Of a stretch of DNA of 64,000 nt, positions 28,032 to 35,814 are shown in pieces. Where the stretch lies: the NCBI RefSeq assembly GCF_022899355.1, contig NZ_JALJCK010000005.1:124001-188000 (forward strand), given 5' to 3'. The notes under the pieces were generated by a model. It was not told the DNA's origin and made no database searches. It worked only from the letters and a program-made list of their open reading frames with translations. Positions within the stretch are counted from its first letter, which is position 1. The number at the start of each line of letters is the position of its first letter. Source of the stretch: Shinella yambaruensis (lineage in GTDB: Bacteria > Pseudomonadota > Alphaproteobacteria > Rhizobiales > Rhizobiaceae). The position numbers and the translations under genes are program-made.

Positions 28032-28055
28032 ATGCTTCGGCTACCATCGAAGTAT
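28032..28055. promoter_or_regulatory. Palindromic operator candidate of the ArsR-type regulator
   Basis: ATGCTTCG and CGAAGTAT (7 of 8 symmetric matches) flank eight bases. The right half includes the first bases of the regulator's own ATG (28054). The site lies between the regulator and the divergent NIPSNAP-ABM operon, the typical place for an ArsR-family autorepressor. Confidence 0.5.
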
Positions 28056-28734
28056 GAAAGAAGGTCCCGATATTTCCCAGATCGGCGCGCTGATCGGCGA
28101 TCCCGCCCGCGCCAACATGCTGACCGCGCTGATGGGCGGGCAGGCGCTGACGGCGAGCGAGCTTGCAGGCGCGGCGGGCGTCACGCTGCAGACCGCCAGC
28201 ACCCATCTTTCCCGGCTGGAGGCCGGCGGGCTTATCGCCCAGCGCAAGCAGGGCCGGCACCGTTATTTCGCGCTCGCCGACGACGAGGTGGGGCTGCTGC
28301 TCGAGAACATCATGGGCTTTGCGGCGAACCGCGGGCTGATGCGCAGCCGTCCCGGCCCGAAGGATCCGGCGCTGCGCAAGGCGCGCGTCTGCTACAACCA
28401 CCTCGCCGGCGATTTCGGCGTGCGCATGCTCGACCGGCTGGTGGCCGACGGCGACGTGGCGCTCGATGGCGGGGAGGCATCGCTGACGCCTTCCGGCGAG
28501 GCGCGCATCGCCGCCATCGGCATCGACCTTGCCGCACTGAAGACCCAGCGCCGCCCCGTCTGCCGCACCTGCCTCGACTGGAGCGAGCGGCGTTCGCACC
28601 TCGCCGGCTCGCTCGGCGAGGCGCTGCTCGCCCGGTTCATCGCCGATGGCTGGGCGAAGCGCGAGAAGGACAGCCGCGCCATCCGCTTCACCGCCGAGGG
28701 CGAGCGGCGGTTCCTGGCGCTCTTTCCGGAGTGA
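28054..28734 (+). CDS. ArsR-type HTH transcriptional regulator
   Basis: 226-residue regulator. The winged helix-turn-helix spans about residues 8-85: IGDPARANMLTALMGGQALTASELAG, recognition helix VTLQTASTHLSRLEAGGLI, and wing QRKQGRHRYFALAD, all typical of ArsR/SmtB. A 140-residue C-terminal part with KARVCYNHLAGDFGVRMLDRLV and RPVCRTCLDWSERRSHLAGSLG is longer than in simple ArsR proteins and has clustered Cys and His that could bind metal or ligand. ATG 28054 is the first start before the HTH. It is divergent from NIPSNAP-ABM, which it probably controls. Confidence 0.88.
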   Translation: MKEGPDISQIGALIGDPARANMLTALMGGQALTASELAGAAGVTLQTASTHLSRLEAGGLIAQRKQGRHRYFALADDEVGLLLENIMGFAANRGLMRSRPGPKDPALRKARVCYNHLAGDFGVRMLDRLVADGDVALDGGEASLTPSGEARIAAIGIDLAALKTQRRPVCRTCLDWSERRSHLAGSLGEALLARFIADGWAKREKDSRAIRFTAEGERRFLALFPE

Positions 28735-28740
28735 CCGCTG

Positions 28741-28897
28741 CCCCTCATCCCGCTGCCGCGACCTTCTCCCCGCAAGCAGAGAGAAGGGGCTGGGGCGCCG
28801 GCTTCCTCAAACAAAGACAGCCGATTGGCGGGAAGGCGAAGCGGCTTATGCCTTCGCCCCGCTTGCGGGGAGAAGGTCGCGGCAGCGGGATGAGCGG
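28741..28897. repeat. Palindromic repeat, type A copy 4 (37-bp arms)
   Basis: Arms at 28741-28777 and 28861-28897 are inverted copies matching at 36 of 37 positions, starting CCCCTCATCCCGCTGCCGCG. An 83-base spacer separates them. The rest of the 353-bp gap to the HAD gene (28898-29087) holds no gene; it is the likely promoter region of that gene. Confidence 0.92.
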
Positions 28898-29087
28898 CCC
28901 TTACACCACCCTGCCCCACAAGCCGCCGCATAGCTCACGTCCGGAATCGGCAATTGTCGCAGCGTGCCCTTTCGTGTAGGGAGACCGCGGCTTCACGGGC
29001 GATCCCGCCCCTTATCCCATCGCAATTCCCGACGCCCGCCGCGTCCCGCCCCATGCGGGCAATTGCGCCATTGAAAGACGGTTTGTC

Positions 29088-29869
<782 letters not shown>

Positions 29870-29870
29870 C

Positions 29871-30428
29871 TCATTTCGTGTTGTACGGCCCTTCGTCGAA
29901 GCCGACATAGACCCTCGTGAAGCCGCCGGAGCCGCCCGGCAGCGCCACGTCGCCCTTGGTGAAGATGAACTGGCCGGCCTCCGTGTTCACGGAATACTGG
30001 ACGAGATCGGAATAGAGCGTCGTCTTGCCGTCCGTGGCGGCGACGCGGATCGGCACATTGACCGTTCCGCCGGTGCTGGCCGGTCCCGTCACCACGCGGC
30101 CCTGCACCACCACGGTCATGACGAGCTGGCTCTCGTTCAGGACGCATTGGCGTGTCGTGTCGGCCAGCGTCACCTGGTAGAGCAGCTTCTGCGGATCGTC
30201 CTTGGCGCCCTTGGCATAGCGGCGCAGCACGGCCGTGCCGTCGCGCAGGTAGACCTGCGGGCACGAGCCCTGCACGACGGCGGTGCCCGTCTGCTGCTGG
30301 GCGGCGGTCTCCACGCCGGACGGGTCGCTCGTCACGCCGAGATCGGCCGGCTTGTCGGTCTGGCTGCAGCCGGCGACGACGGCGAGAAGGGATATGCCGA
30401 GAAAGCGGCGGATATTCATTCCAAACAC
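29871..30428 (-). CDS. Predicted lipoprotein (185 aa)
   Basis: 185-residue envelope lipoprotein: RRFLGISLLAVVAGCSQ ends at a lipobox (VAGC). The mature part contains GSCPQVYLRDGTAVLRRYAKG, QVTLADTTRQCVL and TLYSDLVQYSVN, with one probable disulfide (Cys in GSCPQ and RQCVL). The layout resembles a family of rhizobial lipoproteins of unknown role, but I cannot name it. The start is given as GTG 30428, about ten bases after AGGGG; ATG 30419 is an alternative that also keeps the signal peptide. It converges with the HAD gene across heptad arrays. Confidence 0.82.
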   Translation of the reverse strand: MFGMNIRRFLGISLLAVVAGCSQTDKPADLGVTSDPSGVETAAQQQTGTAVVQGSCPQVYLRDGTAVLRRYAKGAKDDPQKLLYQVTLADTTRQCVLNESQLVMTVVVQGRVVTGPASTGGTVNVPIRVAATDGKTTLYSDLVQYSVNTEAGQFIFTKGDVALPGGSGGFTRVYVGFDEGPYNTK

Positions 30429-30746
30429 GATACTGTAACCCCTGCGATCAGGCCCCGCCCCCGGCGCGCAAGCCTTTCGGAACTCTTTTTGCGGGCCTTT
30501 TCACGACCCCAGGCGATGGTCTATAGCAGCGACGTGGCTAAAAATCGATTGTCGATTGAACCCGCCCGCAGAATTTCACCAGGGCCCGTTTCGCGCCGGA
30601 ACGGGCAAAACGCAACGGCATTGCCGCGATCCGCCGCAAGGCGGCCCGTGGCCTTTCGCTGGACGGGGCGACAGAGCATTGGTACGAAGCGACAGCCGGT
30701 TCCTGCGATTTTCGTCGCTCGAAATCATCAACCTTCCCAAGGACGT
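30429..30746. other. 318-bp intergenic region upstream of thrC
   Basis: Divergent control region for thrC and the lipoprotein gene. A plus-strand frame runs through it into thrC without a supported start. The part around 30525-30560 is AT-richer (CTATAGCAGCG and TAAAAATCGATTGTCGATTG) and may hold promoters. No riboswitch or attenuator was recognised. Confidence 0.5.
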
Positions 30747-32150
30747 ATGAACGTGGACTATGTTTCGACGCGGGGCGAGGCCCCTTCCCTCGGCTTCTCC
30801 GATGCGCTTCTGGCGGGCCTTGCCCGCGACGGCGGCCTCTATGTGCCGCGTGAATGGCCGACCTTCTCCAAGAAGGAGATCCGGGCGCTGCGCGGCAAGT
30901 CCTACGAGGAGATCGCCTTCACGGTGCTCTCGCCCTTCGTCGAGGGCGACATCCCGGCGGACAAGTTCCGCGCGATGATCGACGAGGCCTATGCGACCTT
31001 CCGCCATCCGGCGATCGCGCCGCTGGTGCAGACCGGGCCGAATTCCTTCGTCCTGGAGCTCTTCCACGGCACGACGCTCGCCTTCAAGGACGTGGCGATG
31101 CAGCTGCTCGCCCGGCTGATGGACCATGCGCTGGCGACCCGCGGCGAGCGCGCCACCATCGTCGGCGCCACCTCGGGCGATACCGGCGGGGCGGCGATCG
31201 ACGCCTTTGCCGGCCGCGAGCGCACCGACATCTTCATCCTCTTCCCGGAAGGCAAGGTCTCGCCGGTGCAGCAGCGCCAGATGACGACCTCCAAGGAAAA
31301 GAACGTCCACGCCCTTGCCGTCAAGGGCAATTTCGACGACTGCCAGAACCTCGTGAAGGCGATGTTCAACGACACGAAGTTCCGCGACCGGATGAAGCTT
31401 TCGGGCGTCAACTCGATCAACTGGGCGCGCATCATGGCCCAGATCGTCTATTACTTCACCAGTGCCGTGGCGCTCGGCGGGCCGGACCGCAAGATCTCCT
31501 TCACCGTGCCGACCGGCAATTTCGGCGACATCTTCGCCGGCTATGCCGCCAAGCGCATGGGCCTGCCGATCGACAAGCTCGTCATCGCCACCAACGAGAA
31601 CGACATCCTCGCCCGCACGCTGAAGACCGGCCGCTACGAGATGAAGGACGTCAAGGCCACCACCTCGCCCTCGATGGACATCCAGATCTCCTCGAACTTC
31701 GAACGCCTGCTGTTCGAGGCCTATGGCCGCGATGCCGGCGCCGTGCGCCGCGCGATGGAAAGCCTGAAGCAGTCGAACGCCTTCGAGATCGAGGATAGCG
31801 CGCTGAAGGTGATCCGCAAGAAGTTCCGTGCCGGCCGCGCCTCGGAAAAACAGGTCGCCAAGACCATCAAGGACACGCTCGCCGACACCGGCTACCTGCT
31901 CGACCCGCATTCGGCGATCGGCGTCTTCGTCGCCGCCAAGCACGAGAAGCCCGGTGCGCCGATGGTGACGCTCGCCACCGCCCATCCGGCGAAATTCCCC
32001 GCCGCAGTAAAATCGGCATGCGGTATTGACCCGGCGCTTCCGACGTGGCTTGCTGACCTCATGCAGCGGGAGGAGCGGTTCGACGTGCTGAGTGCGGAAC
32101 TCGACGTCGTGGAAGCCTTCATCGGCGACCACTCGCGAATCCGGGGCTGA
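30747..32150 (+). CDS. thrC: Threonine synthase
   Basis: 467-residue PLP enzyme converting O-phosphohomoserine to threonine, the last step of threonine synthesis. The N-terminal MNVDYVSTRGEAPSLGFSDA and ELFHGTTLAFKDVAMQLL, with the PLP lysine at residue 114, are characteristic. GATSGDTGGAAI and VPTGNFGDIFAGYAA bind the PLP phosphate, and KGNFDDCQNLVKAMF is also conserved. AAGGACGT precedes ATG 30747. Length is that of the long (class II, bacterial/fungal) form. The substrate is made by ThrB, encoded at 43551-44516 in this window. The M16 protease gene follows, as in other rhizobia. Confidence 0.96.
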   Translation: MNVDYVSTRGEAPSLGFSDALLAGLARDGGLYVPREWPTFSKKEIRALRGKSYEEIAFTVLSPFVEGDIPADKFRAMIDEAYATFRHPAIAPLVQTGPNSFVLELFHGTTLAFKDVAMQLLARLMDHALATRGERATIVGATSGDTGGAAIDAFAGRERTDIFILFPEGKVSPVQQRQMTTSKEKNVHALAVKGNFDDCQNLVKAMFNDTKFRDRMKLSGVNSINWARIMAQIVYYFTSAVALGGPDRKISFTVPTGNFGDIFAGYAAKRMGLPIDKLVIATNENDILARTLKTGRYEMKDVKATTSPSMDIQISSNFERLLFEAYGRDAGAVRRAMESLKQSNAFEIEDSALKVIRKKFRAGRASEKQVAKTIKDTLADTGYLLDPHSAIGVFVAAKHEKPGAPMVTLATAHPAKFPAAVKSACGIDPALPTWLADLMQREERFDVLSAELDVVEAFIGDHSRIRG

Positions 32151-32250
32151 GCGGTTCCGGGAGCGGTTTGCGTTCGGGATTGTGTGGACACAGGGAGAGC
32201 ATTTGCGGGTTTTGAAGGAGACGCGTAAATGTGGAACGCAGAAAGTGCGC

Positions 32251-33549
32251 ATGATGAAAGTTGAGTGCACCCGGCTTGCGTCCGGGTTGACCGTGGTGAC
32301 GGAAAACATGCCCCATCTCGAGAGCGTGGCTCTCGGCGTATGGATCAAGTCGGGGTCACGCAACGAAACCACGGACGAGCACGGCATCGCCCACCTTCTG
32401 GAACACATGGCCTTCAAGGGCACCGAGCGCCGCTCCGCCCGCCAGATCGCCGAGGAGATCGAGAATGTCGGCGGCGAGGTGAACGCCGCCACCTCGACGG
32501 AAACCACCTCCTACTATGCCCGCGTGCTGAAGGACCATGTCCCGCTCGCGGTCGACATCCTCGCCGACATCCTGACGCAATCCGTCTTCGACGAGGACGA
32601 GCTTCGCCGCGAGCAGCACGTCATCCTGCAGGAGATCGGCGCGGCGAACGACACGCCCGACGACGTGGTCTTCGACAAGTTCTCGGAGGTCGCCTATCGC
32701 GACCAGATCATCGGCCGCGCCATCCTCGGCACGCCGGAATCGGTGCTGTCCTTCTCGCCCGGCGAGATCCGCTCCTATCTCGACCGCAACTATACGACGG
32801 ACCGCATGTTCGTCGTGGCCGCCGGCGCCGTCGACCATCAGGAATTCGTGCGCCAGGTCGAGGATCGCTTCTCCAGCCTGCCGACCGCCCCGAAGGTCTC
32901 CCCGGTCTTCGAGCCGGCCCGCTATACCGGCGGCGACATCCGGGAGACGCGTGACCTGATGGACGCGCAGGTGCTGCTCGGCTTCGAGGGCAAGGCCTAT
33001 CACGCGCGCGACTTCTACTGTTCGCAGATCCTCGCCAACATCCTCGGCGGCGGCATGTCCTCCCGCCTCTTCCAGGAAGTGCGCGAGCACCGGGGCCTGT
33101 GTTATTCGATCTACGCCTTCCACTGGGGCTTTTCGGACACCGGCATCTTCGGCATCCACGCCGCGACCGGCGGCGAGAACCTGCCCGAGCTGATGCCCGT
33201 CATCTTCGACGAATTGAAGAAATCCTCCGAAACGATCGAGCAGCAGGAAATCGAGCGCGCCCGCGCGCAGATCCGCGCCCAGCTCCTGATGGGCCAGGAA
33301 AGCCCGGCCGCCCGCGCCGGCCAGATCGCCCGCCAGATGATGCTCTACGGCCGTCCGATCCCCAACGAGGAGCTGATGGAGCGCCTTGCTGGCATCACCA
33401 TCGAGCGCCTGACGGACCTTGCCGGCCGCCTGTTCTTCGACACGGTGCCGACCATCTCCGCGATCGGCCCGCTGGAGCACCTGGTCCCGGCAGGGGACAT
33501 CACGCGCTCGCTGTCGCGGCAGGCCCTTCCCGACCGCGCGGCGAGCTGA
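32251..33549 (+). CDS. M16 family zinc protease (mitochondrial processing peptidase-like)
   Basis: 432-residue pitrilysin-family metalloprotease. The inverted zinc motif HLLEHMAFKGT gives H48-x-x-E51-H52, and the downstream glutamate is in ENVGGEVNAATS. GGGMSSRLFQEVREHRGLCYSIYAF is the conserved second-domain element (R/Y substrate clamp) of MPP-beta-like peptidases. The start is set at the tandem ATGATG at 32251 because the family begins M-x-V-E-x-T-x-L-x-S-G-L; the frame is open further upstream, across a repeat-like stretch near 32150. The gene pairing thrC-M16-GNAT is common in Rhizobiales. Confidence 0.93.
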   Translation: MMKVECTRLASGLTVVTENMPHLESVALGVWIKSGSRNETTDEHGIAHLLEHMAFKGTERRSARQIAEEIENVGGEVNAATSTETTSYYARVLKDHVPLAVDILADILTQSVFDEDELRREQHVILQEIGAANDTPDDVVFDKFSEVAYRDQIIGRAILGTPESVLSFSPGEIRSYLDRNYTTDRMFVVAAGAVDHQEFVRQVEDRFSSLPTAPKVSPVFEPARYTGGDIRETRDLMDAQVLLGFEGKAYHARDFYCSQILANILGGGMSSRLFQEVREHRGLCYSIYAFHWGFSDTGIFGIHAATGGENLPELMPVIFDELKKSSETIEQQEIERARAQIRAQLLMGQESPAARAGQIARQMMLYGRPIPNEELMERLAGITIERLTDLAGRLFFDTVPTISAIGPLEHLVPAGDITRSLSRQALPDRAAS

Positions 33550-33651
33550 GGGGACATCTCCTCCAACCATTGCCGGAAAAAATCCGCCGACGCTGTCGGA
33601 ACGAAAGCGGCGCGCCCGTCCTTGTCCTGAAACAGGAATGGGAGATGGACC

Positions 33652-34290
33652 ATGGCCGACTTCGTCGTCACGACCTTCGACTGGGTGCCCAAGACGCCAC
33701 GCGGCCTGGTGCGCGACCTGCGCGTGCGCTGGGCGCTGGAGGAGGCCGGATTGCCCTACCGCGTCGAGAGCGTGCCTTTCGGCGACCGCAAGGCCGGACA
33801 CCTCGCGCACCAGCCCTTCGGCCAGGTGCCGTGGCTTGTCGACGGCAACATCTCGATCTTCGAGACCGGCGCGATCCTGCTCCATCTCGGCGAACGGAGC
33901 GCGGCCCTGATGCCCGCCGACCCGCGAGGACGGAGCGACACCATCGCATGGCTGTTCGCGGCGCTCAACTCCGTCGAGATGGCAAGCCTGCCCTGGGCCC
34001 TCCTGATGTTCGCGAACGTTCCCGCCGACACGCCGTCGCGCAAGCCGCTCGACGACTTCCTGAAGCTGCGGCTGCAGCGCATGGAGCCGGTCCTTTCGCA
34101 GCGGGACTGGCTGGCCGGGCCCTTCTCCGTGGCAGACATCGCCATGGCGGACGTGCTGCGCCTCGTCGACCGGTTCGACGGGCTGGCGGATCACCCGGCC
34201 TGCCGCACCTACATGACCCGCGCCACCGCCCGCCCGGCCTTCGCCAAGGCCCATGCCGACCAGATGGCGCATTTCGCCGCCGCGGACTGA
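33652..34290 (+). CDS. Glutathione S-transferase
   Basis: 212-residue cytoplasmic GST. The N-terminal thioredoxin-like domain has VRWALEEAGLPYRVESVPF and FGQVPWLVDGNISIFETGAIL, where cis-Pro precedes W and E-T-G is the glutathione gamma-Glu contact in place of E-S. The all-helical C-terminal domain contains LAGPFSVADIAMADVLR, the conserved N-capping motif. No catalytic Ser, Cys or Tyr could be assigned by eye at the N terminus. GGGAGATGGACC precedes the ATG. It lies before the cupin gene at 11 bases and may be co-transcribed. Substrate unknown. Confidence 0.9.
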   Translation: MADFVVTTFDWVPKTPRGLVRDLRVRWALEEAGLPYRVESVPFGDRKAGHLAHQPFGQVPWLVDGNISIFETGAILLHLGERSAALMPADPRGRSDTIAWLFAALNSVEMASLPWALLMFANVPADTPSRKPLDDFLKLRLQRMEPVLSQRDWLAGPFSVADIAMADVLRLVDRFDGLADHPACRTYMTRATARPAFAKAHADQMAHFAAAD

Positions 34291-34301
34291 AGGAGGACCC
34301 C

Positions 34302-34655
34302 ATGCGGAAAGTCGCTGCAATGCTCGAGCGCGCCCAATGGGCGGAAAAACCGGATGTCTGGCAGGGCGAGTTCGAGGGCCGGGCCTTCGGCACCGATGTC
34401 TCCGTCATGTTCTACACGACGGACGAGATCGGCAACGGGCCGCCGCTCCACCGGCATCCCTATGACGAGATCTTCATCGTGCGCGAGGGCCGCGCGCTCT
34501 TCACGGTGGGCGACCGGCAGATTGAGGCGAACGCCGGGCAGATCGTCTTCGGACCGGCCAACGTGCCGCACACGTTCGTCAATCTCGGCCCCGGCCGGCT
34601 GGAGACGACCGACCTGCATGTGGCGCCGGCGTTTGCCCAGGAGAACCTCGAATAA
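34302..34655 (+). CDS. Cupin-domain protein
   Basis: 117-residue cupin. Motif 1 is GNGPPLHRHPYDEIFIVREGRALFTVG with ligands H-x-H and E, and motif 2 is VFGPANVPHTFVNLG with the final histidine. This is a canonical two-motif cupin metal site. AGGAGG at 34291-34296 precedes ATG 34302, eleven bases after the GST stop, so the genes probably form an operon. Substrate or regulatory role unknown; pairing with GST suggests a small-molecule detoxification context, which is inference. Confidence 0.88.
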   Translation: MRKVAAMLERAQWAEKPDVWQGEFEGRAFGTDVSVMFYTTDEIGNGPPLHRHPYDEIFIVREGRALFTVGDRQIEANAGQIVFGPANVPHTFVNLGPGRLETTDLHVAPAFAQENLE

Positions 34656-34763
34656 CGGGCGCCTGCGTCGCCATGCAATAAACGCATGCCTACGCTGCAA
34701 GCATATGCATTTTTTCCGGGCAAGGGATTGTTTATATCATGGGCAACACAAAGGAGTTGACCA

Positions 34764-34913
34764 ATGAACATCTTCGCAAAGCTCAAGAAGAACGCCGCCG
34801 ACCGCCGTGCCGTCCGTGAACTCAGCGCCCTCGACGACCGCGCCCTGCAGGACCTCGGCATCTCGCGCTCGAACATCCAGTCCGCCGTAAAGGGCCTTAC
34901 GGTTTTCGGCTGA
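34764..34913 (+). CDS. DUF1127 small protein (49 aa)
   Basis: 49-residue basic protein: MNIFAKLKKNAADRRAVREL, then ALDDRALQDLGISRSNIQSA, which is the DUF1127 motif L-x-x-L-D-D-x-x-L-x-D-I/L-G-I-x-R-x-x-I. AAGGAG lies nine bases before the ATG. Related small DUF1127 proteins of Agrobacterium and Rhodobacter affect phosphate and carbon metabolism and RNA turnover. A hairpin terminator follows at 35031. The AT-rich TTGTTTATATCATGG at 34729-34743 may include its -10 region. The gene is easily missed because of its size. Confidence 0.88.
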   Translation: MNIFAKLKKNAADRRAVRELSALDDRALQDLGISRSNIQSAVKGLTVFG

Positions 34914-35030
34914 GCCATCCGGCAAGAGAGCATGGCGCCAGGGCCCGACGACAGGGCGCGCTTGACCAAAGCGCTGGAACCGGTCGTCCCGCCCTCACCG
35001 ATGGTGAAGCGCCCATGGCTTTGAAGACGC

Positions 35031-35058
35031 AACCCGCCGCAAGGCGGGTTTTGTTTTT
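35031..35058 (+). terminator. Rho-independent terminator after the DUF1127 gene
   Basis: AACCCGCC (35031-35038), loop GCAA, GGCGGGTT (35043-35050), then TTGTTTTT. It is 117 bases downstream of the DUF1127 stop and before the GNAT gene; nothing else is recognised in that stretch. Confidence 0.85.
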
Positions 35059-35168
35059 GGAAGGGTTTTCCGGCGGCCCGCCTCCTCCGGACCATTTGAC
35101 GCCGGCGAGCCTCTCGGCATAGTCTTTCCCGACAAGGCACGCCACGGATCGGCGCGCGCGGAGGGCGA

Positions 35169-35762
35169 ATGGCACGGTCGGTTTTTCGGTTTCTGTCCCG
35201 GCAGTCCGACACCGTGGAACTTGCCGACGATCGGCACCTCCTGCGCCTGCCCCGCTTCCAGGACTACCGGCAATGGTATCAGCTCCGCTCGGAAAGCCGC
35301 CGCTTCCTCGAGCCCTGGGAGCCGACCTGGCGCAACGACGAACTGACGGAAAGCGCCTTCCGCGCCCGCGTTCTCAGAAATGAACAGGAATTTTCCTCCG
35401 GCCAGGCCGTGCCGCTCTTCGTCTTCGCACGCGAGGAAAAGACGCTGCTCGGTGGGCTGACCATCGGCTATATCAGGCGCGGGGCCGCGCAATGCTGCAT
35501 GATCGGCTACTGGATGGGCGAGCGCCATGCCGGCCAGGGCCACATGCATGGTGCCCTGAAACTGGTCATACCCTATATCTTTTCGAGCCTTCAGTTGCAC
35601 CGTATCGAGGCAGCCTGTATTCCAGACAATCAGAGAAGCATCCGTCTCCTTGAAAAGGCCGGCTTTCGGCAGGAAGGCTACCTTCGGGAGTATCTGAAGA
35701 TAAACGGGGAGTGGCGCGACCATCTGATGTTCTCGCTTCTGGCGGCCGACAGGCGGCCGTAG
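35169..35762 (+). CDS. GNAT acetyltransferase, RimJ/RimL type
   Basis: 197-residue N-acetyltransferase of the RimJ/RimL group. Visible are the early LLRLPRFQDYRQWYQLRSESRRFLEPWEP block, the acetyl-CoA-binding segment MIGYWMGERHAGQGHMHGALKLVI (variant of Q/R-x-x-G-x-G/A), HRIEAACIPDNQRSIRLLEKAGF with the conserved N-x-x-S, and GFRQEGYLREY. These mark protein N-terminal alanine acetyltransferase relatives, though the target is unknown. In Rhizobiales the gene commonly lies after the M16 protease and before a GGDEF/EAL gene, as it does here. Confidence 0.9.
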   Translation: MARSVFRFLSRQSDTVELADDRHLLRLPRFQDYRQWYQLRSESRRFLEPWEPTWRNDELTESAFRARVLRNEQEFSSGQAVPLFVFAREEKTLLGGLTIGYIRRGAAQCCMIGYWMGERHAGQGHMHGALKLVIPYIFSSLQLHRIEAACIPDNQRSIRLLEKAGFRQEGYLREYLKINGEWRDHLMFSLLAADRRP

Positions 35763-35814
35763 GCGACACCCGGGCGCGACAGGACTGGGCAGACCTAAGG
35801 ACCATGCAGTTTCA

